Origin: Pedobacter sp. L105
GTDB taxonomy: Bacteria > Bacteroidota > Bacteroidia > Sphingobacteriales > Sphingobacteriaceae
Assembly (NCBI RefSeq): GCF_009765875.1
Contig: NZ_LMUP01000014.1
Location: 709,141-773,140 of the forward strand
Direction of reading: 5' to 3'
Length of the DNA: 64,000 nt
Of this stretch, positions 16,516-25,997 are shown one piece after another. A program made the position numbers and the translations under genes. A model generated the notes under the pieces. The model did no database searches and was not told where the DNA came from. It was given only the letters and a program-made list of their open reading frames with translations. Numbering within the stretch: the first letter of the stretch is position 1; every line of letters starts with the position of its first letter.

Positions 16516-18891
16516 ATGTTTAAATTAAACTTAAAAATCGCGCTGCGAAACCTTTGGAGAAATAAAGGCATCACCTCAATCAATGTAGGTGGTTTGGCTA
16601 TTGCTTTAGCTGCTTTTATTTTGATCGTCATGTATTATACTTATGAAACTGGTTTTGACAAGACCAATCCAAATTTTAAGAATATTTACATTGTTGGAAG
16701 AATCTATCCGGAATTTAAAACCAATTATACCTCGCCGCCATTTGCGAAAGCGATTAAACAAAACTTTCCTGAAGTAGAACTTGCCGGGCTTACAAAGGAA
16801 GGCTCTTTTGAACTCGCTCTAAGAAATGGGAATAAAACTGTCTTCACGAAAAACTTTATACAGGCTGATTACAATGCAGCCAAAATTCTTAATTTAATAC
16901 CTGATGGTGGTTTAGAAAAACCAGCTGGCGAAACGGACCGCCTCAACTATCTAAGTAAGGAGAGCATGAAAACGTTGTTTCCAGACAAAAAGGATAACAA
17001 ACCTGAAATGGTTGGCATGGGCAGCAGTACTTCAGGTATAAAGAGTAAGATCAATGGTTCAATTGTCAATAATTTACAGTCGAATATAACTTTCGATGGC
17101 CTTTCCATTGCCAATGAACTAGGACAAGGGGAAACTTACGGGTATAACAATTACACTACCTATATTCAGGTGAAACCAGGAACTGATATAGCCAATTTGG
17201 AGAAAAAAATAACCAATTTATACAAAACAGAATTATTAAAAATTGGGACCAACCAAAAGGTAATAGATGAAATAAAACACGTTTCTACATTTTTAGACCC
17301 TTTAGCTAATCAACATTTGAAACCAAAAGCAGGTAATGATGCACCTTATAAAATCCTGATCGCTATTTCTGTACTTGGAATTTTGATTTTAGTAATTGCC
17401 TGTATCAATTTTACTAATTTAAGTATTGCCCAGGCAACCAAACGGGCTAAAGAAGTTGGTGTTAAAAAAGTAATGGGCGCCTATCGTTTTCAGTTGACTA
17501 CCCAGTTTCTTACGGAGATATTCTTACAATGCCTGGTGGCCACTGTTCTGGCGCTAATTATTGCAGAACTGGTATTGCCAGGTTTTAACCATCTCTTCCA
17601 GATTAATTTATCTATATGGTCTCTAAACAATGATTTGATTTGGCAGCTTCCCCTCATCTTATGTCTGATCACAATTATAGCCGGTATTTATCCCGCCCTG
17701 GTTTTGTCGGGTTTTAAACCGGCGGTGGTATTAAAAGGGAATTTCTCTACGAGTAGACAAAGCTCCTGGTTACAAAATGGTTTACTGGTATTTCAATTCA
17801 GCATTGCAGTTGTTTTTATGAGCGGTTTGTTCATTATCAATTCGCAATTAAAATACATGCATAGCCAGGATTTAGGCTTTACTGCAAATCAGGTGGTGTA
17901 CATTAAGAATAATACTTTATTCAACGACCCTTCCAAATTCAAGTCTGTCAGGGAAAAAATCCTGAAAATACCCGGAATAAAAACAGCTACAGTAGCTACG
18001 AGTGTTCCTGATGGTTCAAAAAATGGAATAAATGGTTATACGGCTAAAGGGGTACAATCCAACATCGAATTTGTGGATGTAGATTTTGATTATTTCGAAA
18101 CTCTAAGTATTCAATTAAAGGAAGGCCGCTTCTTTTCAGAGGCGTTTAAAACCGATACGGCAAACTCAGCCGTGATCAATGAAAGTGCTGTTGCTAAGTT
18201 TGGCATCAAAAATCCTGTTGGCCAAACCATTAGAGGTTGCGATATGGATTACAAAATTGTTGGTGTAGCGAAAGACTTTAAAGCACAGGGATTTGAAAAT
18301 GCTGTTCAACCAACAATTTATGCGGTTAAAAACCCTTGCGGAAGTTTTAAACTGCAGATCATGTTAAAAATTGAGGATGGTAAAATGGCAGGTGCATTGG
18401 CTGCCCTGAAAGCCCAGTGGCCCGAAATTAATCCCAAAGATGGTGAAGATTTTCGGTATGAGTTTTTGGATGAGCTTTATGGCAAACTTTTTAAAAAACA
18501 GGAACAGTTACAATCTGTATTTTTTGCGGCTGCAATGCTCACCATTTTCATTGCCATTTTAGGCTTATTTGCTTTTGCCCAATATATTACGAATGGAAGA
18601 ATTAAGGAAATAGCAGTGCGTAAAGTGTTAGGAGCAAGTGACATCCAGATTCTGAAGTTGATCAATACTTCGTTTTTGGTGATGGTAATTGTAGCCAATT
18701 TAATTTCCTGGCCCATAGCCTACATTTTCACCAATAAGTGGCTCGGAACCTTTGCGTATAGAATTGATTTACCAATTTCCCCTTTTATCATCAGTGCTTT
18801 AATCACCATTTTATTAACCGTGATCACCGTTAGCATTCAGGCAAAAAAAGCCGTTAAAGCTAATCCTGTTGATGCTTTGAAACAGCAATAA
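16516..18891 (+). CDS. MacB-like ABC transporter permease (FtsX type)
   Basis: This 791-residue inner-membrane protein has the duplicated layout of the Bacteroidota MacB/FtsX permeases. A helix lies at residues ~20-42 after the hallmark IALRNLWRNKGITSINVGGLAIA. A periplasmic MacB-type domain follows to ~275, then three helices with the FtsX signature TKRAKEVGVKKVMGAYR. A further helix near 425 precedes a second periplasmic domain and a second FtsX set, with ITNGRIKEIAVRKVLGAS. These proteins work by mechanotransmission with a separate ATPase to export lipids, peptides or drugs. No ATPase lies beside it, so it must use one encoded elsewhere. The upstream dyads and sigma-54-like element suggest stress-activated control. 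Confidence 0.9.
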   Translation: MFKLNLKIALRNLWRNKGITSINVGGLAIALAAFILIVMYYTYETGFDKTNPNFKNIYIVGRIYPEFKTNYTSPPFAKAIKQNFPEVELAGLTKEGSFELALRNGNKTVFTKNFIQADYNAAKILNLIPDGGLEKPAGETDRLNYLSKESMKTLFPDKKDNKPEMVGMGSSTSGIKSKINGSIVNNLQSNITFDGLSIANELGQGETYGYNNYTTYIQVKPGTDIANLEKKITNLYKTELLKIGTNQKVIDEIKHVSTFLDPLANQHLKPKAGNDAPYKILIAISVLGILILVIACINFTNLSIAQATKRAKEVGVKKVMGAYRFQLTTQFLTEIFLQCLVATVLALIIAELVLPGFNHLFQINLSIWSLNNDLIWQLPLILCLITIIAGIYPALVLSGFKPAVVLKGNFSTSRQSSWLQNGLLVFQFSIAVVFMSGLFIINSQLKYMHSQDLGFTANQVVYIKNNTLFNDPSKFKSVREKILKIPGIKTATVATSVPDGSKNGINGYTAKGVQSNIEFVDVDFDYFETLSIQLKEGRFFSEAFKTDTANSAVINESAVAKFGIKNPVGQTIRGCDMDYKIVGVAKDFKAQGFENAVQPTIYAVKNPCGSFKLQIMLKIEDGKMAGALAALKAQWPEINPKDGEDFRYEFLDELYGKLFKKQEQLQSVFFAAAMLTIFIAILGLFAFAQYITNGRIKEIAVRKVLGASDIQILKLINTSFLVMVIVANLISWPIAYIFTNKWLGTFAYRIDLPISPFIISALITILLTVITVSIQAKKAVKANPVDALKQQ

Positions 18892-18911
18892 GGCTCAATA
18901 CCATTTGAGCC
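18892..18911. terminator. Short hairpin between convergent permease and HxlR genes
   Basis: GGCTCAA-TACCAT-TTGAGCC is a perfect 7-bp stem that starts at the permease stop and runs into the 3' end of the convergent HxlR gene. It could terminate transcription from either side. There is no long T run, so strength is uncertain. Confidence 0.5.
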
Positions 18912-19248
18912 CCCATTGGTGCAGGTCGTCAATGATTTTTAATAGTTCAAGGCCTTTATCTGTGATAAAATAATGGATACGTTTTGGTGCCTTTTCTTCA
19001 ATGATTACTTTGTCGATCAGCTCGTCGTCCACTAATTCCGAAAGCCTTTTGCCCAATATCTGATCGGACAAGGAGGGGAAGGCAAGCTTTAAGGAACTGA
19101 ATTGTTTAGTGCCTGCGGCAATCTTATGCAGTACCTGCATTTTCCATCGCGGGCTGATATCTCTCAACACATCATTTACCTCACAGGCCAGGCTTAAGGC
19201 CGTTATGTTGCAGGCATTCGATGTTCCGGGTTTTAACTGACTTGACAT
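18895..19248 (-). CDS. HxlR-family transcriptional regulator
   Basis: This 117-residue HxlR/DUF24 regulator has a cysteine near the N-terminus (SNACNI, about residue 13), the winged-helix region ISPRWKMQVLHKIAAGTKQFSSLKL, the recognition helix area SDQILGKRLSELVDDELI and the wing KRIHYFITDKGLELL. It is divergent from the alpha/beta hydrolase gene at 19334, with a palindrome in the 85-bp gap, so it probably represses that gene. It is a paralogue of the regulator at 1509-1886, which also faces a hydrolase gene. The ligand is unknown. Confidence 0.88.
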   Translation of the reverse strand: MSSQLKPGTSNACNITALSLACEVNDVLRDISPRWKMQVLHKIAAGTKQFSSLKLAFPSLSDQILGKRLSELVDDELIDKVIIEEKAPKRIHYFITDKGLELLKIIDDLHQWGLKWY

Positions 19249-19266
19249 GGTCCTGGTTTAAGGTAT

Positions 19267-19284
19267 ACTCACTTTAGGGTGAGT
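19267..19284. promoter_or_regulatory. Inverted repeat, candidate HxlR operator
   Basis: ACTCAC-TTTAGG-GTGAGT is a perfect 6-bp inverted repeat 19 bases upstream of the HxlR start and 50 bases before the hydrolase start. DUF24 regulators are known to bind TACT/AGTA-type palindromes, and the outer bases here (TACTCAC, GTGAGTTA) resemble that. Confidence 0.5.
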
Positions 19285-19333
19285 TATTGTTTGGCAGATC
19301 GCGTCGGGCGACCTTTGAACAAAATAAAACATT

Positions 19334-20137
19334 ATGAAATCATTTATCATTAGTAAAAAGTCATTTTATACCGTACTGGTTTTACTGGTATCATTTTTTA
19401 ATTCCAATGCGCAATCTGGCGGGAAGCAACCTGTTTTTGTTTTAGTCCACGGGGCATTTCACGGGGGCTGGTGCTGGCAGAGAGTGAGCAGGGAGCTGCG
19501 TGCAAAGGGAGATCTTGTTTACGCTCCAACGCTCAGCGGTCTTGCAGAACATAAAAACACTTTAAATGCCCAAATCGATCTGAATACCCATATTACAGAC
19601 ATCGTAAACTTTATCATTGAAGAAGACCTGCACAATGTAGTATTAGTTGGTCATAGTTATGCAGGGGCAGTAATAGCGGGTGTTGCGGACAGGATACCTG
19701 AAAGGTTATCCAAACTGGTTTTCCTTGATGCGATGTTGATGAAAAACGGACAAAGTGCGCTCGACGTTAGTCCGGATGATATCAGGCAGTATTTCATCAA
19801 GGCGACAACGGATTTTGACAAAGGCTTAAGTATCCCGTTCTTTACCAGTGACTTTTTTGGCGTGACAAACACCGCCGATATCAAATGGGTAAATGACCGC
19901 CTAACCAACCAGCCTTTCAGAACGTTTTCTCAGCCTTTGGTATTAAAACATCCTTATGGTAACCATTTGCCATTAACTTACATTGCTTGTACCGCACCAG
20001 AACTTCGTGCGATTCAACCTTTTGCAGAGATGACAAAAAAGAGTAAAGACTGGAAATATCTTGAACTTAAGACCGGTCATGACGCCATGATCACTATGCC
20101 TGTTGAGCTTGCTCAGCTGTTACAGTCATTAAATTAA
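19334..20137 (+). CDS. Secreted alpha/beta hydrolase, salicylate-esterase/hydroxynitrile-lyase-like
   Basis: This 267-residue protein has a signal peptide (about residues 1-26, ending FNSNAQS). The oxyanion segment is VLVHGAFHGGWCW and the nucleophile serine is in LVGHSYAGAVIAG, about residue 105. After it comes ADRIPERLSKLVFLDAM, a pattern shared with plant-type esterases and hydroxynitrile lyases. The histidine is probably in LKTGHDAMITMP near the C-terminus. It would act on small esters in the periplasm. It is divergent from a HxlR regulator and is followed after 94 bp by a dehalogenase-like gene on the same strand; the two may share regulation. Confidence 0.83.
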   Translation: MKSFIISKKSFYTVLVLLVSFFNSNAQSGGKQPVFVLVHGAFHGGWCWQRVSRELRAKGDLVYAPTLSGLAEHKNTLNAQIDLNTHITDIVNFIIEEDLHNVVLVGHSYAGAVIAGVADRIPERLSKLVFLDAMLMKNGQSALDVSPDDIRQYFIKATTDFDKGLSIPFFTSDFFGVTNTADIKWVNDRLTNQPFRTFSQPLVLKHPYGNHLPLTYIACTAPELRAIQPFAEMTKKSKDWKYLELKTGHDAMITMPVELAQLLQSLN

Positions 20138-20231
20138 ACCATTTCAAAAGCCTTCCGGATAAATATTTGGTTCAGGCGAACAACCAAATCAAAAACGAGT
20201 TGTTTAATAAAAAGCTAATAAGAGGATTCAT

Positions 20232-21149
20232 ATGACCACATCTAAAGAGGTAAATTCCATTAAAGAAAATAGTCCGGAAGGCTTAATCAGTGGTTTTGAA
20301 CGACGCAAAATAATGGGTGCAGGAACGGAAATCGACGTTCTGGTAGGAGGATCAGGACCACCATTGCTCTTGTTACATGGTTATCCGCAAACACGTTTAT
20401 GCTGGAAAAATGTTGCGCTGGAATTGCTTGACAGTTATACCCTGGTCATTCCTGACCTCCGGGGTTATGGCCGGTCGGGCAAACCTGAGCCTGGTGAAAA
20501 TCATATCAATTATTCGAAACGGGTGATGGCCAGCGATCAGGTAATGATTATGAAGGAATTGGGATTTGAAACTTTTTACGCTGCCGGCCATGACCGCGGC
20601 GGACGTGTAGCCTATAGACTTGCTTTAGACTATCCTGATTTGGTATTAAAATTGGCTGTTTTAGATATCGTGCCGACGCTTGATGCCTGGGAGGGTATAA
20701 ACGCAAGTAAAGGGATGAACATGTGGCATTGGTTTTTCCTTGCCCAGGATAAAGAAATAGCTGAACATTTTATCAATAAAGACCCTGAGTTTTTCATCAG
20801 GTGGACACTTTCCTCTCAGGCAGCTGAAAATTTCGAATTTGATCAGGACTGTTTGGATGACTACATCCAGTGTGCTTTGAATCCGGCTGTCATTAAAGGG
20901 ATGTGTGAAGATTATCGCGCTTCGTGGACACTGGATAAAGACATCGATCAACATGACTTTGGAAAAGTGAAAATTGCCTGCCCTTTTTTAGTGCTTTGGG
21001 GTGAGAAAGGGAATCTCGCTGGTGCCGATCCAATCGCTGTCTGGAATAAATGGGGCGGTAACGTACAGGGAAAAGAAGTACCCGGAGGTCATCTGGTACC
21101 TGAGGAAGCTGTAGCCGAAACTATCAGTGAATTGCGCAAATTCTTTTGA
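20232..21149 (+). CDS. Haloacetate-dehalogenase-like alpha/beta hydrolase
   Basis: This 305-residue cytoplasmic hydrolase has the fluoroacetate dehalogenase pattern. The oxyanion segment is LLLHGYPQTRLCW, and the nucleophile is an aspartate (D121) in AGHDRGGRVAYRLALDYPDLV, where esterases carry serine. The aromatic halide pocket includes WHWFFLAQ, the second acid region is FLVLWGEKGNL, and the histidine is in VPGGHLVPEEA. The family replaces a halogen with hydroxyl through an aspartyl ester. Epoxide hydrolases share the aspartate, but GHDRGxRVxYRLALDxP is the dehalogenase signature. Actual dehalogenation would need the halide-binding H/W/Y set to be checked on a model. Confidence 0.83.
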   Translation: MTTSKEVNSIKENSPEGLISGFERRKIMGAGTEIDVLVGGSGPPLLLLHGYPQTRLCWKNVALELLDSYTLVIPDLRGYGRSGKPEPGENHINYSKRVMASDQVMIMKELGFETFYAAGHDRGGRVAYRLALDYPDLVLKLAVLDIVPTLDAWEGINASKGMNMWHWFFLAQDKEIAEHFINKDPEFFIRWTLSSQAAENFEFDQDCLDDYIQCALNPAVIKGMCEDYRASWTLDKDIDQHDFGKVKIACPFLVLWGEKGNLAGADPIAVWNKWGGNVQGKEVPGGHLVPEEAVAETISELRKFF

Positions 21150-21183
21150 TGAGCCTGTTTCAATTTAAGCGTTTATGAATTTG

Positions 21184-21750
21184 TTATATTGCCGACATAG
21201 CTTTAATTGTTCTATTCAGTGCCCTTAAGGTAATACCCAGATAATCTGCAATATCCTGCTTTGAGATCACCTTTTCCAGGTCAGGAAATTTCATTTTTAA
21301 CCTCATTAGTTTCTCTTCAATGGTGTGGGATTGATTATAGGAATGTCGTGTTGCCTTATATTTTAATTTTGAGATCAAAGCCCCGATAAAAAGCCGGTTG
21401 AATTTTTTATCCTGATCAAGCAATTGAAGAAAATCACTTTTTTGAATTTTATAAACGCTTACCATGTCAATCGCTTTAATGGTACAATAACTGAAACTAT
21501 CATCCATTAATTCAATTTCGCCGAAAAGCTCTCCTTCGCCAAAAAACTCCTGGATAAAGTTGTTGCCCGTGTCTGTGGTAAGATAACATTTAACCATCCC
21601 GCTTTTCATGATATATACTGAAAATACCTTTTTACCTTCAATCAGGATTTCCTGTGATGGGGCAAAGTGATGTTCGCTAAATGAATGATCAGACCCTGAA
21701 AGGACTAAATTAGTAATGTAGTTGAATAGTTCTTTATTCGTTCTTATCAT
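21184..21750 (-). CDS. Crp/Fnr-family transcriptional regulator
   Basis: This 188-residue protein has a cyclic-nucleotide-binding-like beta barrel (residues ~20-110, with FGEGELFGEIELMDDSFSYCTIKAI) and a shortened C-terminal helix-turn-helix (VISKQDIADYLGITLRALNRTIKAM). The residues that hold cAMP in Crp are not obvious. It lacks the Fnr cysteine cluster and is typical of the many Bacteroidota Crp-like proteins with unknown effectors. It converges on the dehalogenase gene. The next gene upstream, the HD protein at 21912, is divergent. Confidence 0.88.
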   Translation of the reverse strand: MIRTNKELFNYITNLVLSGSDHSFSEHHFAPSQEILIEGKKVFSVYIMKSGMVKCYLTTDTGNNFIQEFFGEGELFGEIELMDDSFSYCTIKAIDMVSVYKIQKSDFLQLLDQDKKFNRLFIGALISKLKYKATRHSYNQSHTIEEKLMRLKMKFPDLEKVISKQDIADYLGITLRALNRTIKAMSAI

Positions 21751-21911
21751 TTACGGCGTAGGACAAATGTCCTTTATGTTGTCAAACCAGAATGCTTCCT
21801 TTGCAATTATATTATAAAATCAGAATATAAAGAAACCATCGTGATTTTACAGGTCTCAAAATTAACGGAAATCAGGATAGCTTCATCACAAATTACAAAC
21901 AAATAGTAACG

Positions 21912-22493
21912 ATGAAAGAATTGAGCAGGCTAATGAAACAAATGGAGTTTATTAAGGAAATTGATAAACTGAAGTACATACAGCGTAAAACTAAATTATT
22001 TAACAGCGACAGGCATGAGAATGATGCTGAGCATAGCTGGCACCTGGCGATGATGGTAATGGTCTTGTCTGAATATGCCAATGCGCCTATCGATACCCTT
22101 AAAGTTCTGAAAATGGTACTGTTGCATGATATTGTTGAAATTGATGCAGGAGATACTTTTCTTTATGATACCACAAAAAATCATAGCAATACGGATGAAG
22201 AGTTAATTGCTGCACACCGTATTTTCGGCATTCTGCCGGAAGACATGACGAAAGATTTTATAGAGATCTGGATAGAGTTTGAAAACGGGGAAACCAATGA
22301 CGCCAAATTTGCCAAAGCAATTGACAGGCTGGAGCCTATTCTTCAAAACCTTTCTAACCAGGGTGGAACATGGACTGAATTTAATGTTCCTTTTGACATC
22401 GTTTATCAAAAAATTGATAAGATAAAAGATGGCTCAAGCTTTTTGTGGGATCATATTGATGAGCTGATTCAGGAGTTTAGAGATCAAGCATAA
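21912..22493 (+). CDS. HD-domain phosphohydrolase, YfbR-like
   Basis: This 193-residue protein is a single HD domain. The metal ligands are the first histidine in DAEHSWHLAMM, the HD pair in LLHDIVEIDAGD and a later aspartate in KAIDRLEPIL. This pattern fits the YfbR/YGK1 type that removes phosphate from 5'-deoxynucleotides or related nucleotides in the cytoplasm. It is divergent from the Crp/Fnr regulator with a 161-bp gap and has no operon partner. A broader HD family role cannot be excluded. Confidence 0.85.
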   Translation: MKELSRLMKQMEFIKEIDKLKYIQRKTKLFNSDRHENDAEHSWHLAMMVMVLSEYANAPIDTLKVLKMVLLHDIVEIDAGDTFLYDTTKNHSNTDEELIAAHRIFGILPEDMTKDFIEIWIEFENGETNDAKFAKAIDRLEPILQNLSNQGGTWTEFNVPFDIVYQKIDKIKDGSSFLWDHIDELIQEFRDQA

Positions 22494-22857
22494 ATTGGCT
22501 GTCATACCAATAAATGTCACCAAACCTTTTCGCCAGCAGAAGATTTCACAACCGCAAAGGAATAGACATACAATTGGAAGCTGCAATTAGAGCATTAAAA
22601 AAATAAGGTATTTCCAAATATTTGGTAGCAAGGTAAAAATTCTATTGGTTTTGTTACAATAAAAGCTTAATCCTCCTCTTAACTTAACAATGTCTTAACG
22701 TTGATAGTCTACATTTACAAGAATATCAGTTGTTGTTTATGGTTAAGTTTTGTGGATAACATTGTTATGCACAGCATTTTTTGGGATTCACCAGAATCAT
22801 AGTAAGCTTTACGCTTCCTGTATAACCGGCAATTGAAAAATATAACTTGTATAAACT
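22494..22857. other. Intergenic region without a supported gene
   Basis: This 364-bp AT-rich stretch separates two same-strand genes. I find no long frame, no strong hairpin and no consensus promoter pair. It presumably holds the promoter of the YncE-phosphoesterase gene. Confidence 0.5.
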
Positions 22858-25308
22858 ATGTTACCTAAAAAAATTCTTTGCCTGGCAATATTATTGATTA
22901 CCTGTAACAGGTTAGTTCAGGCACAAGATCTTGCCACTATAGAGCATAACAGAGTGAAATTGCCCAATGGCTGGTCGCTGACACCAATTGGTAAAAGTCT
23001 TCCCCTGGGAGATTTGCCTTTAAATATCGCTGTAAGCAAAAATCATCATTATGCTGCGGTTACCAATAACGGCCAGAGCGTTCAAACTATTCAATTGCTG
23101 GATGCCCGCACAGATTGCGAACTGGACAAGGTGCTCATTCATAAGGCCTGGGGTGGACTGGTTTTTAGTGCAGATGAAAAGTCACTTTATGCCTCTGGTG
23201 GTGATGACAACTGGATTATCCGTTATGCGATTACCAATGATAAACTGGTAGCAGCAGATACGATCCGACTTGGGGAACCATGGGGTAAAAAAGCAAATTC
23301 GGCATCTATTTCTCCTACAGGATTGGCGCTGGATGATAAACACGGCATTCTATATGTGGTGACCAAGCTGGACAACAGTCTGTATGTCATTGATCTCAAA
23401 ACAAAAACCATCCGTCAGCAGATCAAACTGGGTACAGAAGCTTATACCTGTTTGTTATCGCCAGACTTATCAAAACTATATATCAGTCTTTGGGGCGGGG
23501 ACAAGGTAGCTATATTTGACACGAAAGAAGCAAGGGTGGTCGATACCATTGCCGTAGGCGATAACCCAAATGACCTTAGCATCTCCCGAAATGGAAAATA
23601 TCTGTATGTGGCCAATGCGAATGATAATACCGTTTCTGTAATTGATCTGCGAAAAGGTAAGGTATTGGAAACGCTGAACACGGCTGTATCGCCAACACCT
23701 TTAAGCGGAACCACCAGCAACTCGGTAGCTTTAAGTAAAGACGACAAAACTTTATATATTGCCAATGCAGATAACAATTGCCTGGCTGTTTTTGATGTAA
23801 CAAAACCAGGTTCCAGTCAGTCATTAGGCTTTGTGCCTACAGGCTGGTATCCCAGCGTGGTGCGCGTTATTGATAATAAACTGTACGTAGCTAATGCCAA
23901 AGGTTTTTCATCACTGCCCAATCCGCATGGACCCAACCCCGCAGCCAAAAACCAAACCGTGGTACTTCATGGGGGCGATCCATTCAGGCCGTCACGTACG
24001 GAATATATCGGTGGTGGATTACTGATGGGTAGCCTGAGCATCATTCCTGTGCCAACCGAAAAAGAAATGCCGGTTTACTCGGCGGCGGTAGTTCACAATA
24101 CACCTTATCACAGGGAGCAGGAAGCGGATGCCGATGGTGAAGCCGGGAATCCTGTTCCTACTAAAGTAGGTGCTTCATCACCAATTAAATATGTCTTTTA
24201 TGTGATTCAGGAAAACCGGACCTATGATCAGGTACTGTCTGACCTACCCAAGGGGAATGGCGATACCAGTTTGCTGTTATTTGGAAAGCGTATTACACCC
24301 AATCACCATGCACTGGCAGAAAACTTTGTGTTGCTGGATAATTTTTATGTAGATGGCGAGGTGAGTGCCGACGGGCATAATTGGAGCCTGGGCGCCTATG
24401 CCACAGATTATATGGAAAAGAACTGGCCAACCAGTTATGGCAACCGCGGCCCCGGGGCTGTTGGCCCGACTGCTCATAACAAGTTGTACATCTGGGACCA
24501 GGCCAAACGTTCTAACATAACTTTTCGCACCTATGGCGAATTTATCAATGCCGATAATACGCCGCAAATAGCTGTATTGAAAGACCACTTTAACAAGTCT
24601 TATCCTACCCATGATCTTCGTGATCCGGATACGTTGCGTTATAAGGCCTGGGAGTCTGATTTTGACTCATTGATGAATATTAACGCACTGCCAAGGTTAA
24701 ATACCGTACGTATGCTTTCAGACCATACTGAAGGAACCAGTGCAGGCAGGCCTACACCTTTTGCCCATGTAGCGGATAACGACCTTGCTGTAGGGAAGTT
24801 AGTAGAGCACATCAGCAAAAGCGCTATATGGAAAAATAGTGTGATATTTATTGTAGAAGACGACGCACAGAATGGCCCCGATCACGTGGATGCCCATCGC
24901 TCACCTGCATATATTGCCGGGGGATTTGTAAAACGCAACTTTACAGATCATACCATGTACTCTACCTCATCGGTATTGCGTACTATAGAAATGATTCTTG
25001 GCCTTCCACCAATGACACAGTATGACGCTTCGGCCGCATCCATGTGGCGCTGCTTTAGCAAAATACCAGATAGCACACCGTTTAGAAGTTTGCCATCAAA
25101 CATTAATCTTAATGACCTTAACCCTAGAGGCACAAAACTTGCGGCCATGGCCAAAGGGCTAGATTTTACGGCTGTTGACCGCGTGCCTGATGAGATCATG
25201 AACAGTATGATATGGAAAGCAATTAAAGGTGAAAATGCAACTGTACCAACTCCTGTACGTGCGGCTTTTGTAAAAGCAATTCAAAAAGACGATGACGACG
25301 ATAAGTAA
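22858..25308 (+). CDS. YncE-like beta-propeller fused to alkaline-phosphatase-type phosphoesterase
   Basis: This 816-residue protein has a signal peptide (about residues 1-22, ending LVQAQD). Residues ~35-390 form a YVTN/YncE seven-bladed propeller with repeated blades such as GKYLYVANANDNTVSVIDLRKGKV. Residues ~440-740 form a phosphoesterase domain (PF04185), with YVFYVIQENRTYDQVLSD, a large metal-centre region DGEVSADGHNWS, and IFIVEDDAQNGPDHVDAHRS as metal ligands. The arrangement is known in Bacteroidota as a bifunctional YncE/alkaline phosphatase protein. It is likely periplasmic and cleaves phosphate or phospholipid esters. The tail ends with an acidic run DDDDDK. The next gene is convergent. 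Confidence 0.9.
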   Translation: MLPKKILCLAILLITCNRLVQAQDLATIEHNRVKLPNGWSLTPIGKSLPLGDLPLNIAVSKNHHYAAVTNNGQSVQTIQLLDARTDCELDKVLIHKAWGGLVFSADEKSLYASGGDDNWIIRYAITNDKLVAADTIRLGEPWGKKANSASISPTGLALDDKHGILYVVTKLDNSLYVIDLKTKTIRQQIKLGTEAYTCLLSPDLSKLYISLWGGDKVAIFDTKEARVVDTIAVGDNPNDLSISRNGKYLYVANANDNTVSVIDLRKGKVLETLNTAVSPTPLSGTTSNSVALSKDDKTLYIANADNNCLAVFDVTKPGSSQSLGFVPTGWYPSVVRVIDNKLYVANAKGFSSLPNPHGPNPAAKNQTVVLHGGDPFRPSRTEYIGGGLLMGSLSIIPVPTEKEMPVYSAAVVHNTPYHREQEADADGEAGNPVPTKVGASSPIKYVFYVIQENRTYDQVLSDLPKGNGDTSLLLFGKRITPNHHALAENFVLLDNFYVDGEVSADGHNWSLGAYATDYMEKNWPTSYGNRGPGAVGPTAHNKLYIWDQAKRSNITFRTYGEFINADNTPQIAVLKDHFNKSYPTHDLRDPDTLRYKAWESDFDSLMNINALPRLNTVRMLSDHTEGTSAGRPTPFAHVADNDLAVGKLVEHISKSAIWKNSVIFIVEDDAQNGPDHVDAHRSPAYIAGGFVKRNFTDHTMYSTSSVLRTIEMILGLPPMTQYDASAASMWRCFSKIPDSTPFRSLPSNINLNDLNPRGTKLAAMAKGLDFTAVDRVPDEIMNSMIWKAIKGENATVPTPVRAAFVKAIQKDDDDDK

Positions 25309-25331
25309 AAGGGAATATCACCGGCCATACC

Positions 25332-25997
25332 CTATGATTTTAAGTAGAAGTGCAGGTTTACCAAGTTATTTTTGATGGCATAGATAACCAATCCGGCAGT
25401 ATTTTTTACACTGGTCTTCAGGATTAAGCTGTTGCGGTGTCCTTCTACTGTCCGCTCACTAATGAAAAGCTTTTTTGCAATATCTTTAGTAGAGAGCTCT
25501 TCACAAATGCATTGTAAAATTTCTTCTTCCCTTTTGGTGAAATCGGTTGTTAATGACGTCCTTTTTCTGGCTCCGTTGAAGTTGTTAAACAGGACTTTTG
25601 TAATGTTATCATTGAAATAAAAGCCCTTTTCGATAGTTAACCTGATCGTTTTTTCTACCTCTTCTGGTGAAGCACTTTTTACAATATAACTGTTGGCGCC
25701 TAATTCTATCAACCTGATGATAAACCTTTCTTCCTCATGGATGGAGAGGATGATCACTTTTAGCAATGGATATCTTTCTTTCACCAGCTTCATGATTTCC
25801 ATTCCGTTCATCCCGGGAAGGTTCAGATCTAAAAGAAGGATATCAGTGTTTTCATTTAGCTCCTTCAATAGCTCCATGGCGTGGCTGCCGCTTCCGGCTT
25901 CCCATAAAATGTTAAAGCCTTCCTGTTTTTCCAGGAGTGCGATCATCCCTTTACGGAAAAGCAACTGATCATCGATGATACCTATATTAATCTGCAT
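25332..25997 (-). CDS. NarL/LuxR-type response regulator
   Basis: This 221-residue protein has a receiver domain (residues 1-120; acidic pair in GIIDDQ, phospho-acceptor aspartate in ILLLDLNLPG, switch lysine in YIVKSAS). A LuxR-type helix-turn-helix follows (FTKREEEILQCICEELSTKDIAKKLFISERTVEGHR, about residues 155-190). It overlaps the histidine kinase gene by 11 bases, so the two form a pair. Phosphorylation would let it dimerise and bind promoters. The targets are unknown. The nearest candidates are its own operon and the genes around the eCIS locus to the right. Confidence 0.93.
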   Translation of the reverse strand: MQINIGIIDDQLLFRKGMIALLEKQEGFNILWEAGSGSHAMELLKELNENTDILLLDLNLPGMNGMEIMKLVKERYPLLKVIILSIHEEERFIIRLIELGANSYIVKSASPEEVEKTIRLTIEKGFYFNDNITKVLFNNFNGARKRTSLTTDFTKREEEILQCICEELSTKDIAKKLFISERTVEGHRNSLILKTSVKNTAGLVIYAIKNNLVNLHFYLKS

